In this document: piece after piece, positions 51,545 to 60,027 of the stretch
How the letters are laid out: each line of letters starts with the position of its first letter
Position numbering within the stretch: position 1 is the stretch's first letter
Source: JAJDTT01 sp022827025
GTDB taxonomy: Bacteria > Acidobacteriota > UBA6911 > RPQK01 > JAJDTT01
Assembly (NCBI GenBank): GCA_965203535.1
Contig: OZ241897.1
Span: 3,286,001 to 3,350,000, forward strand
Direction: 5' to 3'
DNA: 64,000 nt
Program-made: the position numbers and the translations under genes
The notes under the pieces: model-generated
What the model was told of the DNA's origin: nothing
Database searches by the model: none
The model's input: only the letters and a program-made list of their open reading frames with translations

Positions 51545-52072
51545 CTACTCCTGGGATCTTTCCTGGAACTTGGGTTCAATCCGTACGGTCTTGCCCGTCA
51601 GCACGTAGACGCGGATCTCGAAGGGCGCGAGCCGTTCGGGTTCCACCTTCAACTGGTACACGCCCGGTTCCAGCCAGATATCCTTGAGGTCCTTGGCCAA
51701 GCCGGCAAAGGCGCCGTCCAGGTAGACGCTCGCCTCCTTGTGTTTCGTCTTCAACTTGATGCGGCCACCTCCGGCGGTGCGTCCGTAACCCGCAAAGTAA
51801 GCGGGATGGTAGAAATCGGGATAGGCCCAGGCGCCGGTCAAGTGGTGGAACGGATACCTGCCCCAGTAGGAGTAGTAGGGGAAGTAACCGAACGGGGGAT
51901 AGTAGCGAAACCGGCTGTAGCTCGCTCCGGCTCCCAGAGAAAAACCGTGAACGTTGAAGAGTCCGGTCTTTTCGACGGTCGCGGCTCCTTTGGGCGCTCC
52001 GGCATCGGCCTTCTTCTCGGCGGCCAGGGGTTGAAGGAGAAAGAGGGAAATCAGGAATAGTCTAGGTAGCAT
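51545..52072 (-). CDS. Exported PEGA-like protein with aromatic-rich segment
   Basis: A 175-residue protein. After a signal peptide (MLPRLFLISLFLLQPLAA) a stretch of about 45 residues is dominated by Tyr, Phe, Pro and Gly (FRYYPPFGYFPYYSYWGRYP and further). The C-terminal 65 residues fit the PEGA fold: KEASVYLDGAFAGLAKDLKD and WLEPGVYQLKVEPERLAPFE. PEGA domains are surface or S-layer-linked. It is coupled to the next gene with a three-base gap. Confidence 0.75.
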   Translation of the reverse strand: MLPRLFLISLFLLQPLAAEKKADAGAPKGAATVEKTGLFNVHGFSLGAGASYSRFRYYPPFGYFPYYSYWGRYPFHHLTGAWAYPDFYHPAYFAGYGRTAGGGRIKLKTKHKEASVYLDGAFAGLAKDLKDIWLEPGVYQLKVEPERLAPFEIRVYVLTGKTVRIEPKFQERSQE

Positions 52073-52169
52073 GATCAGGGTTCCCGTCAGTGTATACCAT
52101 GGGGCTCGAAACGGTTAGACCGTCACCGGATCGAAATGGTTCATCGGCCGCGGCGAATTGACGGCCCGT

Positions 52170-52763
52170 TCAATCGGGGGGCCGGATCATGGTTTCGGCG
52201 ATGGCGAAGACGCAGGAACTCCGGTCTCTGCCTCCCAGCGCTTCCCGCCAGATGCTTCGTGGGTAGGGAACTCCGTCAATGCGGCGTCCATCCAGCAGGA
52301 CTCGCGCACCCTGGCAAAAGAAGAGAACCGTAAAGACGGGTCTCCGGCTCTGAAGTTCCGGATCACTCCGATAAGCGACATCGGGAGGCTCCAGCCGGGT
52401 CCAGGTCACATTCAGACGATGGTCGCGAGTCTCCATAGTCCATGACGGGGACTCGCTCAATTCGCCGCCGCGGCGGAAAGCGGCATCCACGACCGGAAGG
52501 GAGGGATCAAAGGCCGGCGTCTTCCCTCGAAACATGGTCTCCCGGACGAACTCCAGAAACGCTGGGTTGTCCGTCAGGACAGCCTGGAAGCGGCCGGGAA
52601 TGTCCACGAACGCCATGTGCCCCTCGCCTGCGGGGCTGTAGTGGGACCGGTAGAGGCTCACTCGAGCCGTGTCCTCGCGGGTTCCGGGCGCTCGCAGGAA
52701 GCAGATCCAGTGTTCTCCCGACCAGAGGAGGCGGCCGGGCAGGATCGGATAGATTGCAGCCAT
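52170..52763 (-). CDS. Unknown protein downstream of alpha/beta hydrolase
   Basis: A 197-residue protein of no family I recognise. Start ATG 52763 (MAAIYPILPGRLLWSGEHW) is used. The open frame goes on for almost 900 bases upstream, but that part is the shadow of the hydrolase gene and is rejected. There are segments like GRFQAVLTDNPAFLEFVRET and FTVLFFCQGARVLLDGRRID. It follows the hydrolase stop by 11 bases. No clear ribosome site, so the start is uncertain. Could be a domain linked to the hydrolase. Confidence 0.65.
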   Translation of the reverse strand: MAAIYPILPGRLLWSGEHWICFLRAPGTREDTARVSLYRSHYSPAGEGHMAFVDIPGRFQAVLTDNPAFLEFVRETMFRGKTPAFDPSLPVVDAAFRRGGELSESPSWTMETRDHRLNVTWTRLEPPDVAYRSDPELQSRRPVFTVLFFCQGARVLLDGRRIDGVPYPRSIWREALGGRDRSSCVFAIAETMIRPPD

Positions 52764-52774
52764 GGTGTCGACGA

Positions 52775-53635
52775 CTATCCGGAAGGGAAGAGTTCCTTCA
52801 AGAAACGGAGGATCTCCTCCCGGACGGGATCGCCCTTTCGACCCAGTCCGGCGATGATGTTCACGTGGTTGCGGTCCGCAATCTCGAGGCTTCGGACCGT
52901 CCCCCCCGACTTGCTCAGGGCGTTCTCGAGACGCCGCGTCTGGTAGTCGGCCGTGGGATAGTCCTGCGCGGCATAGAGCAGCAGAAAAGGCGCCGGCTTG
53001 CTCTGCACCTGGAGAGCGGGAGAAGCGGCCTGGAGTTGTTGGTTCCGGGTGCCGAAGACGTCCTGGTAAAGGAGTTGTCCCGTCACCCCGGTCCGCGTCA
53101 GGTCGTAGACGCCGCTGACGGCCACCACTCCGCCGATCACCTCCGGACTCAGGCCGTGCTCCTCCAGGTACGCCGGGTCCAGTGCCGCCAGGGAGCAGAG
53201 ATGCGCGCCGGCCGAATGGCCCACAAGAACGATCTTCCCGGGGTTCCAGCCGTACCGGGAAGCGTTGCCGTGGACCCAACCGACGGCCCGCGCCACGTCC
53301 CGGGCGTGCTCGGGGTGGCGCACCTCCGGGGTGAGCCGATAGTTGATCACCGCCACGGCCACCCCCTCGGCGGCCAGGCTCCGGCCCATGGCGCCGTAAG
53401 CCCCCCCGTAGGCGTCCTTGTCTCCCCGTTTCCAGGATCCGCCATGGACGAACACCAGCACCGGATGTCCCGCGCTTGCGGACGGCAGGAAGAGGTCCAA
53501 CTTGTGCTTGCGGGGGTGGGCGCCGGGCCCTTCGTAGTAGGCGAGGTTCCTCAGCTCCCTGGGTTGATCCGACCCGGATGGCAAGACAACGGCGATTGCG
53601 GCCCAGAGCGACAGCGCCGCACAAGCATGCTTCAT
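52775..53635 (-). CDS. Secreted alpha/beta hydrolase (esterase/lipase, BD-FAE-like)
   Basis: A 286-residue serine hydrolase. A signal-like N-terminus (MKHACAALSLWAAIAVVLPS) is followed by VFVHGGSWKRGDK (oxyanion hole), the nucleophile elbow VLVGHSAGAHLCSLAAL, an Asp in YAAQDYPTAD and the catalytic His in DRNHVNIIAGLGR. The layout fits the bacterial BD-FAE/hormone-sensitive-lipase-like esterases. Start ATG 53635 is chosen for the signal peptide; the frame upstream is non-coding. Divergent from the ABC transporter genes, 136 bases between starts. Confidence 0.88.
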   Translation of the reverse strand: MKHACAALSLWAAIAVVLPSGSDQPRELRNLAYYEGPGAHPRKHKLDLFLPSASAGHPVLVFVHGGSWKRGDKDAYGGAYGAMGRSLAAEGVAVAVINYRLTPEVRHPEHARDVARAVGWVHGNASRYGWNPGKIVLVGHSAGAHLCSLAALDPAYLEEHGLSPEVIGGVVAVSGVYDLTRTGVTGQLLYQDVFGTRNQQLQAASPALQVQSKPAPFLLLYAAQDYPTADYQTRRLENALSKSGGTVRSLEIADRNHVNIIAGLGRKGDPVREEILRFLKELFPSG

Positions 53636-53771
53636 GGCGCTACGATGCTGGACCACCGGCGGGGATCTTGCAAGCACGCGGCCGGAATGCGGGGCCCGAT
53701 CCACCTCAGCGGGATTGTCCGGGACGAACTTCCGGGCACCAAAAACCAAAATCGGGCACAATACGCGCGTC

Positions 53772-54497
53772 GTGGAATCATTGAGGGTCGAGAATCTGAC
53801 CAAGGACTACCCCATGGGAGAGCGGGTGGTCCGGGCCCTGGACGGGGTCTCGTTGGAGGTCGTTCCGGGAGAGTTTCTGGGGGTGGTCGGCCGCTCCGGA
53901 TCCGGGAAGTCGACCCTGCTCAACCTGCTGGCGGGCCTGGACCGCCCCAGCTCCGGCTCGCTCTGGATCGGCGACCGGGACCTTGCACAAATGAGTCCCG
54001 ACCAATTGGCCCATCATCGCCAGCACACGGTGGGAATGGTTTTTCAGTTCTTTCACCTGGTTCCGACCCTGACCGCTCTCCAGAACGTGGAACTGCCCAT
54101 GGCGTTCACCGGACTCAGCCCCGGCATGCGCTCGGAGAAGGCGAAGTCCCTGCTGGGTGACGTGGGACTCTCCCATCGACTGGACCACGTCCCCTCCCAG
54201 CTCTCCGGCGGCGAGCAGCAACGGGTCTCCATCGCCCGTTCTCTGGCCAACGACCCCCAGTTTCTGCTCGCCGACGAGCCCACCGGCAACCTGGACAGCG
54301 CCACCGGCAAGGAGATTCTGGAGATCTTCAAGCAGCTTCACGGGGAGGGACGCACCGTGATCTGCGTCACCCACGAGCAGGATCTCTGGATGGAGTGCCT
54401 GGACCGCGTGATCGAGTTGAGGGACGGCCGCCTGTTCCGGGAGGAACGGCCGGGATCGAGCCACGCCGCCGGCAACGGAGACCCGGGAGAACAGTGA
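53772..54497 (+). CDS. ABC transporter ATP-binding protein (LolD/MacB type)
   Basis: A 241-residue nucleotide-binding domain. Walker A GRSGSGKSTLLNLLAGLD, Q-loop region VGMVFQFFHLVPTLTALQNV, signature LSGGEQQRVSIARSLAND, Walker B FLLADEPTGNLDSATG and the switch His in VICVTHEQDLWM are all present. No ATG is near the beginning; GTG 53772 (VESLRVENLTKDY) is the likely start. The stop TGA overlaps the ATG of the permease gene (TGATG). The pair belongs to the LolCDE/MacB exporter class. Confidence 0.93.
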   Translation: MESLRVENLTKDYPMGERVVRALDGVSLEVVPGEFLGVVGRSGSGKSTLLNLLAGLDRPSSGSLWIGDRDLAQMSPDQLAHHRQHTVGMVFQFFHLVPTLTALQNVELPMAFTGLSPGMRSEKAKSLLGDVGLSHRLDHVPSQLSGGEQQRVSIARSLANDPQFLLADEPTGNLDSATGKEILEIFKQLHGEGRTVICVTHEQDLWMECLDRVIELRDGRLFREERPGSSHAAGNGDPGEQ

Positions 54498-55837
54498 TGC
54501 CCTGGAGAGACGTCTTGCAGATGGCTTGGCGCAACATCGGACAGGCGCGCCTCCGCTTCATTCTGACCTGTCTGGGGGTTCTGATCGCCATTTCCACCCT
54601 GGTGGCCCTGGTGAGTTTCGGAGCCGGGCTGCGGCAGCAGACGGTCGAGAACCTGGAGGTGCGGGAGGTCTTCACCTCCTTCCAGATCCTGGGACCGGCC
54701 CGGGCCCAAAGCTTCAGGCGGTTTCGGAGTCCCGGCCCGGACACCTCGGCTTCCGGCGCCAGGCCGGTTCTGGACGAAAATCTGGTCCGGAGGGTCGCCG
54801 CACTGGATGGAGTGGTGAGCGTGCAGCCCGACATTCGTTTCGCGGTTCGGCTCGAAAATGGGGAGAATGCCCACCTGACCCGGGTTCGCGGCGCGGGGCC
54901 GCACGTCGCTCCCCTGTCCCCCTATTCGAAGATCACCGATGGGCGGTTTCTCTCCGGCACCGAGGGGACCGAGATCGTTCTCACCGGCCGGGTGGCTCGC
55001 AGGCTGGGATTCGAACCCGCGGACCAGGCGGTGGGGAAGACCATCCAACTCTTGACGGACCGCCTCAAGCAGGAGGTCTCCGACGGCGACCTCCCCTTCG
55101 AGACGGTTCGACACTCCTACCAGGTCGTGGGTGTCCTGCCTCGTCTGCTCCCGAATCAGACCAATCCGTTTTTCCGGGGCGTGGTCATCCCGCTGGAAGA
55201 GGCGCGCCGGCTCTGGAAGGAGAATGCGAGCGGGATGACATCCCTCTCCGGCCTGTCCTCCCTGGAGGAAGGCAGGGGACGGGAATACGACAGCATCGAC
55301 GTGCGGGTGGCGGATCTGGTGAGCCTGGAGCGGGTTCGGGAGGAGGTCCGGTCGTGGGGAGCAGCGACGTTCGCCATCGTCGACCAGATGAAACGGATTC
55401 AGGAGGCCTTTCTGGTGCTGGAGGTGGTCCTCGGCGTCCTGGGCGGAATCGCCATGCTCGTCGCTTCCTTGGGCATCGCCAACGTCCTGATCATTTCGGT
55501 CATGGAACGCCGCCAGGTCATCGGAATCATGAAGGCCATCGGAGGAACCGACCGGGACGTTCGCCGCATATTCCTGGCGGAGGCGGGTCTGATCGGGTTT
55601 TCAGGCGGCGTCATGGGCCTCCTCGCGGGCTGGACTCTGACTCGAATCGCGACGGTGTTCATCGATCGCTACTTCCAGAGCAACAATATTCTGAATCCCC
55701 CCGACCTCTTTGCCTACCCGCTCTGGCTGGTCGCCGGCGCCATCGGTTTTGCGGTGGGGCTGAGCCTTCTTTCGGGCGTCATCCCGGCCAATCGCGCCAG
55801 CCGGGTCGATCCGGTCCAGGCCCTCCGGCAAGGCTGA
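54497..55837 (+). CDS. ABC transporter permease (FtsX/MacB-PCD type)
   Basis: A 446-residue permease. One membrane helix near the N-terminus (ARLRFILTCLGVLIAISTLV) is followed by a large periplasmic MacB_PCD-like domain (about residues 50-300). Three C-terminal helices form the FtsX domain (GGIAMLVASLGIANVLIISV; GFSGGVMGLLAGWTL; WLVAGAIGFAVGLSLLSGVI), ending PANRASRVDPVQALRQG. Start ATG 54497 overlaps the previous stop. The type exports macrolides, peptides or lipoproteins; the cargo is unknown. No membrane-fusion protein is next to it. Confidence 0.92.
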   Translation: MPWRDVLQMAWRNIGQARLRFILTCLGVLIAISTLVALVSFGAGLRQQTVENLEVREVFTSFQILGPARAQSFRRFRSPGPDTSASGARPVLDENLVRRVAALDGVVSVQPDIRFAVRLENGENAHLTRVRGAGPHVAPLSPYSKITDGRFLSGTEGTEIVLTGRVARRLGFEPADQAVGKTIQLLTDRLKQEVSDGDLPFETVRHSYQVVGVLPRLLPNQTNPFFRGVVIPLEEARRLWKENASGMTSLSGLSSLEEGRGREYDSIDVRVADLVSLERVREEVRSWGAATFAIVDQMKRIQEAFLVLEVVLGVLGGIAMLVASLGIANVLIISVMERRQVIGIMKAIGGTDRDVRRIFLAEAGLIGFSGGVMGLLAGWTLTRIATVFIDRYFQSNNILNPPDLFAYPLWLVAGAIGFAVGLSLLSGVIPANRASRVDPVQALRQG

Positions 55838-55867
55838 ATCGAGATGGTCTCCCGTCGGGAATGAACG

Positions 55868-56428
55868 CTACGGTCCGGGCAGGCGCTGTTCCGGGGCGGA
55901 CGAACGCACGGGCGGAATGGGCGACGGGTCGCCGGTCTGCCGCTTCTCCTCGGGGACGATCTCCCGGGGAGGCCGGGTCAAGGGTCGATCCGGACGACTG
56001 CCGGAGGGGGGCGTGACGGGAGGAACCCGGGACGTCCTCGAAGCCGGGGACCGGCCAAACGGCGTCGTCCGGGATGGAGTTGGCGTCAATCTGCGAGGCG
56101 CCGCCGTCTGGGGCCGGCCGCCAGGCTGCCGGGCCGGGTCACCAACTCTCGCGGCCGGAGGCGCTGAGGTCGAACCCGTGGCGGGCGGTTCAACCGGGGC
56201 CGTCTCCGACCCGGGCTGAGGAAGCCTCCTGGCCGCCGGACTTCGGCGTTCCGGGCCGGGCATGGAAACCTCGGGCGAGGGGCTCTCGGCCGGGCTTCCC
56301 TCCTGGCCTATCGGACGCACGATTTCTTCGGCCGGATCGGTGCTCCAATAGGTCTGGGTGAGAATGTAGACGACGAAGAGGGCCGAAGCGACGACCAGGG
56401 CGGTGTTGATCTGGTTGGCGTACTTCAT
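55868..56428 (-). CDS. Single-pass membrane protein with Pro/Ser/Arg-rich tail
   Basis: A 186-residue protein with one N-terminal transmembrane helix (INTALVVASALFVVYILT) and a disordered tail composed mostly of Pro, Ser, Arg, Thr and Gly. I recognise no domain. Low complexity in high-GC DNA makes it easy to mistake noise for a gene, but the clear membrane helix after a Met start favours a real one. No strong ribosome site. It is convergent with the permease gene. Confidence 0.55.
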   Translation of the reverse strand: MKYANQINTALVVASALFVVYILTQTYWSTDPAEEIVRPIGQEGSPAESPSPEVSMPGPERRSPAARRLPQPGSETAPVEPPATGSTSAPPAARVGDPARQPGGRPQTAAPRRLTPTPSRTTPFGRSPASRTSRVPPVTPPSGSRPDRPLTRPPREIVPEEKRQTGDPSPIPPVRSSAPEQRLPGP

Positions 56429-56561
56429 GTCGGGTCACTTGCTCCCGTCTGGATAGCTTACCAGTCGGCGGTGAAACGCCCACGCCGCACCCCGGTCCGG
56501 GACGCGACCGCCGGTTCCGGTTCGCATTTGACCGTCCGGTAAGCTATCTTGAGATTTCCCA

Positions 56562-57539
56562 ATGCTCAGGCGAACCACCTGGATCTTGACCAGTCTCTTG
56601 GCTCTGGGTGTTCCTTTCCCCGTTTCAGCTCAAGATGCCGCTCCGGCGGAAAAGGACGATGGCCCCGGCACGTCGAGAGTCGAAGTCGAGATGGCGCTGG
56701 AGCACATCCGGGTGACCTTCCTGGTGCGCGACGACCGGGGGCACCTGATCCGCAATCTCTCCAAAGACGACTTTGTCGTGCTGGAAAATGGCCGCCCCCA
56801 GACCATCACCCTGCTTGAAGAGCAGGAGGTTCCCATCAACGTGGCGGTGATGGTGGATACCAGTTGGAGCCTCCAGGATCTGCTGAAGAATGCCGTGGAG
56901 ACGGCCATCGACTTCTTCCGCGGGCTGGAGAACGAGAGCGCGGCCGTCGTCCGGTTCTCCCATAGTCCCGAGTTGGTCCTGGACTGGGACGAGAGGCCGC
57001 AGGATATCCGGTCGCTGATGGCGCGTGTCTCCAGCGACGGCAAGACGGCTCTCTACGATTCGGTGATCTGGGTCTGCCGGAACGTCCTCAGTTCTCGATC
57101 GGGCAAGAAGGTGGTCGTCCTGATCAGCGACGGAATAGACACCGCCAGCCGGGCCAGTTTCCGCGAGATGATCCGAATCTCGCGCCAAGAGGAAATCACC
57201 GTCTACCCCATCATCTACACCAACCAGTTCATCCAGAACTACCGCCGGGAACTGGGCGACCGGGAGGCGCCGGTCCGGAGCAACATCAGCCGCGCCTTTC
57301 ACCGGTTCGTCGTGTCTCAGAACCGGTTTCTGGAACAGACTCGGCGCTATGGAGGACGGACCATCTTCTCGGACGCCTTCCTCGATCTGAGACAGATCTA
57401 CCGGGACATCATCGAGGAGATGAAGAGCCACTACGTCCTGTACTACCAGTCGGACGGCCGGGACGAGGATGGGTCGCATGAGGTCCGGATGTTCACCCGG
57501 CGGGTTCCGGGCAGGATCTTCGTCGAGTTCAGTCAGTGA
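56562..57539 (+). CDS. VWFA-related acidobacterial-type domain protein, exported
   Basis: A 325-residue secreted protein. The signal peptide is TTWILTSLLALGVPFPVSAQ. An Ig-like strand region with VTFLVRDDRGHLIRNLSKDD and FVVLENGRPQTITLLEEQEV precedes the von Willebrand A fold. The MIDAS motif is VAVMVDTSWSLQDLLKN, with Thr and Asp partners in SDGKTALYDSVIW and LISDGIDTASRASF. This pattern matches TIGR03436-type proteins, strongly associated with Acidobacteriota, and is a main reason for the phylum guess. Likely a metal-dependent protein-interaction module in the periplasm or outside. Confidence 0.9.
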   Translation: MLRRTTWILTSLLALGVPFPVSAQDAAPAEKDDGPGTSRVEVEMALEHIRVTFLVRDDRGHLIRNLSKDDFVVLENGRPQTITLLEEQEVPINVAVMVDTSWSLQDLLKNAVETAIDFFRGLENESAAVVRFSHSPELVLDWDERPQDIRSLMARVSSDGKTALYDSVIWVCRNVLSSRSGKKVVVLISDGIDTASRASFREMIRISRQEEITVYPIIYTNQFIQNYRRELGDREAPVRSNISRAFHRFVVSQNRFLEQTRRYGGRTIFSDAFLDLRQIYRDIIEEMKSHYVLYYQSDGRDEDGSHEVRMFTRRVPGRIFVEFSQ

Positions 57540-57627
57540 CCTGGTGCGCCGCTGAATGGATGATGCGTGTAGAATGTGGACGCAATGTTTCGGCCGGGCA
57601 ACGACCCATAGCGACTGGATATGAGAG

Positions 57628-58707
57628 ATGAGTGACAAGCAGGCGATTCTGGATGCGCTGAGAAAGGTTCAGGACCCGGATCTCCGGCGGGATATCGTCT
57701 CGCTGGGGTTCGTCAAAGAGGTCAAGCTCTGTGGCCCGGCGGCCGCCGTCACCATCGAATTGACCACCCCGGCCTGTCCGGTGAAGGACCTGATGCAGGA
57801 GCAGGCGCGGCAAGCCATACTGTCGCTTCCCGGAATCGAAGAGGCCCACGTCACCATGACGGCGCAGGTCCGATCGTCCATGGGATCGCGCGGGGCCGCC
57901 CTCCTGCCCGACGTGAAGAACGTCATCCCGGTGGCCAGCGGAAAAGGAGGAGTCGGAAAGTCGACCGTCAGCGCCAACCTGGCCCTGGCCCTGGCCCGGA
58001 GCGGCGCCAGTGTCGGCCTGTTGGACGCCGACGTCTATGGGCCCAGCATTCCCACTCTCATGGGGATCTCCGGCAGGCCGGACATGGCGCCCGGGAACCG
58101 TATCCTCCCGTTCCGGCAGTACGGCGTCGGCGTCATCTCCATGGGCTTCTTCCTCCCCAAAGACAAGGCCGTCATCTGGCGGGGTCCCATGCTGGACAAG
58201 ATGATCGGCCAGTTCCTGGGCGGGGTCCAGTGGGGAGCGCTGGACTACCTGGTGATCGATCTCCCGCCGGGTACGGGGGACGTTCAGCTCAGCCTCTGCC
58301 AGAAGATCTCCCTGACCGGAGCCGTGGTGGTCTCGACCCCGCAGGACGTGGCCCTGAACGTGGCCCAGAAGGCCATCATCATGTTCAACCAGTTGAACTG
58401 CCCCGTCCTGGGGATGGTGGAGAACATGAGCTACTACGTCTGCGGTTGCTGCGGCGCGCGAGAGGCCATCTTCGGAGATGGAGGTGCGCAACGGGTCAGC
58501 GAGCAACTGGAGCTTCCGATGTTGGGGGACATCCCCCTATCGACCGATATTCGGGTCCAGTCCGACCGGGGACGGCCCATCGTTCTGGAAGCTCCCGAGT
58601 CGCTGGCCGCCCGGTCCTTCGTGAGCGTCGCGGAAAACCTTGCGGCGCAGATCAGCATCCGAAACATGTCCGGCGAGCTGAATCAGGAGATCCAGATCGC
58701 CTTCTAG
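57628..58707 (+). CDS. Mrp/ApbC-type Fe-S cluster carrier ATPase
   Basis: A 359-residue P-loop carrier. The N-terminal DUF59/MIP18 domain (about residues 1-85) includes DPDLRRDIVSLGFVKEV and TPACPVKDLMQEQ. The deviant Walker A is SGKGGVGKSTVSANLALAL (about 106). Then VGLLDADVYGPSIPTLMG, LVIDLPPGTGDVQL and VSTPQDVALNVAQKA follow. The Fe-S-binding CxxC is in YYVCGCCGA (C272 and C275). It inserts or carries [4Fe-4S] clusters in the cytoplasm. It precedes a DUF971 gene by 14 bases, a frequent partner of Mrp. Confidence 0.95.
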   Translation: MSDKQAILDALRKVQDPDLRRDIVSLGFVKEVKLCGPAAAVTIELTTPACPVKDLMQEQARQAILSLPGIEEAHVTMTAQVRSSMGSRGAALLPDVKNVIPVASGKGGVGKSTVSANLALALARSGASVGLLDADVYGPSIPTLMGISGRPDMAPGNRILPFRQYGVGVISMGFFLPKDKAVIWRGPMLDKMIGQFLGGVQWGALDYLVIDLPPGTGDVQLSLCQKISLTGAVVVSTPQDVALNVAQKAIIMFNQLNCPVLGMVENMSYYVCGCCGAREAIFGDGGAQRVSEQLELPMLGDIPLSTDIRVQSDRGRPIVLEAPESLAARSFVSVAENLAAQISIRNMSGELNQEIQIAF

Positions 58708-58721
58708 GCTCAAGCAATTCG

Positions 58722-59030
58722 TTGAACATTCCTCGCCGGATCACCCGGGCCAATCAGCACGACATCGCCATCACCTGGAATGATGGGCGCGAGTGTCTCT
58801 ATCCGGCCCGGGATCTCAGGTTGGCCTGCCCCTGCGCCTCCTGTGTCGACGAGATGACGGGCTTCCGCATCCTGCAGCCGGGCCAGATCGGCGAGGGCGT
58901 CGCGCCGGCTTCCCTGGAACTGGTGGGTCGTTACGCGATCCGGATCTGGTGGCAGGACGGGCACTCCAGCGGCATCTACACCTTCGACTACCTGAGGGAA
59001 CTCTGCTCCTGTCGGGAATGCCGGGGCTGA
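58722..59030 (+). CDS. DUF971 family protein
   Basis: A 102-residue protein of the DUF971 family (also called gamma-butyrobetaine-hydroxylase-like N-terminal domain), usually beside mrp and linked to Fe-S cluster assembly. Visible pattern: WNDGRECLYPARDLRLACPC and ASCVDEMTG, then IRIWWQDGHSSGIYTFDYLR, and CSCREC at the C-terminus, giving six cysteines. The start appears to be TTG 58722 (NIPRRITRANQHD), since no ATG or GTG occurs in the right place. A longer frame runs back into the mrp gene and is not real. Confidence 0.82.
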   Translation: MNIPRRITRANQHDIAITWNDGRECLYPARDLRLACPCASCVDEMTGFRILQPGQIGEGVAPASLELVGRYAIRIWWQDGHSSGIYTFDYLRELCSCRECRG

Positions 59031-59031
59031 T

Positions 59032-59832
59032 TCACACGGTCTTCTTGAGCTGACGGCGGCCCACCCAGGCCGTAATGTGGGCGGTCAAGGCCGGCGACAG
59101 GCGGTTCAGGCCGATGAGCAGCCTTCCGAGTCCCGTCAGGTGCACTTCCCGGCGCCGGCGCCGGACCGCGCCGAGGATGGCGTGGGCCACCGATTCCGAG
59201 GTATCCGGACGGAATGGCCGGCTGGCGGCCTGGGCGCTCTCGGTGCGAGCGGCCGCCTCCTGGAACTCGGTTGCCGTGTACCCGGGGCAGATGAGGCTGA
59301 TTCCCACCCCACTCCCCCGGAGTTCGCCCCAAAGCGATTCGGCCAGGGCCGCCTGAGCGAACTTGGTCACGCAGTACGCCGAATTGAAGGGCATGGCCCT
59401 TTTCCCGATGACGCTGCTGACCAGTACGATGTGTCCGCTTCCTTGCCGGAGCAGCCCGGGAAGCGCCGCATGGATGGTCTCGTACCCGGACTGGAAGTTG
59501 ACCTGCCAGATACGATTCACGGCCTCCGGGGGAATCTCGGTCACCGGACCCACGACGCCGTATCCGGCATTGGAGACGACAACGTCGAGACCCTGGAGCT
59601 GCTCGCGGCACTCGCGGACGATTTCCGTTCCGCGTCCGGGCCGGCTCAGGTCGTGGGACGCCCACACGGCCTGGGATGCGCCTCTGCGGCGGCACTCGTG
59701 GGCCACCTGCTCCAACCGTTCGCTTCGGCGGGCCACCAGAAAGAGCTCGCACGCTTCCGCGGCAAAGGCGTAGGCGGTGGCTTCACCGATTCCCGCCGAC
59801 GCTCCGGTGATGAGAACCTTCTTCTGTTGCAT
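59032..59832 (-). CDS. Short-chain dehydrogenase/reductase
   Basis: A 266-residue classical SDR. NAD(P) motif TGASAGIGEATAYAF, with a likely NADP-favouring Arg in LVARRSERLEQ, the NAG motif VVSNAGYG, catalytic Ser in VLVSSVIGKRAMPF and YxxxK in YCVTK. The LLIGLNRLSPALTAHITAWVG tail suggests a membrane-associated subfamily (DltE/YqjQ-like). The substrate is unknown. The gene ends one base after the DUF971 stop on the opposite strand. The leader of this gene holds the truncated R1 copy E. Confidence 0.92.
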   Translation of the reverse strand: MQQKKVLITGASAGIGEATAYAFAAEACELFLVARRSERLEQVAHECRRRGASQAVWASHDLSRPGRGTEIVRECREQLQGLDVVVSNAGYGVVGPVTEIPPEAVNRIWQVNFQSGYETIHAALPGLLRQGSGHIVLVSSVIGKRAMPFNSAYCVTKFAQAALAESLWGELRGSGVGISLICPGYTATEFQEAAARTESAQAASRPFRPDTSESVAHAILGAVRRRRREVHLTGLGRLLIGLNRLSPALTAHITAWVGRRQLKKTV

Positions 59833-59837
59833 GGATT

Positions 59838-59885
59838 CGCGATTCGATGCTTTCGCAGTAGATTAGTTTCTGCCGCGCAGGCTCC
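59838..59885 (-). mobile_element. R1 element copy E, truncated to about 48 bp
   Basis: Retains only the end TTTCTGCCGCGCAGGCTCC plus the neighbouring GAAA-loop hairpin segment (TGCTTTCGCAGTAGATTAG on the plus strand). The rest is missing. It begins six bases upstream of the SDR start codon, so the SDR transcript would start with this segment. Confidence 0.7.
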
Positions 59886-59909
59886 TGGTGTACTGTCCCT
59901 CAAATAGAC

Positions 59910-60027
59910 GTAGGGGCGACCCTTGTGGTCGCCCGCCCGGCAACGGCGGCCGAGTCGTCCCGGGGGGAGCTTGGTACTGGTGGCGTGGCTTGGACCGAAG
60001 AGGGCACCCACAAGGGGTGCCCCTACG
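59910..60027. repeat. R2 palindromic repeat, copy 3
   Basis: Arms GTAGGGGCGACCCTTGTGGT + CGCCC on the left and GGCACCCACAAGGGGTGCCC + CTACG on the right, with a spacer of about 60 bases. It lies between the SDR gene and the CBM9-like gene, directly next to the truncated R1 copy, so two repeat families share this gap (59833-60100). Confidence 0.75.

Noticed and set aside
52764..53624. Upstream part of the frame that ends at 52170
   Set aside because: It overlaps the alpha/beta hydrolase, whose catalytic motifs are clear; only the 3' part is kept as a separate gene.
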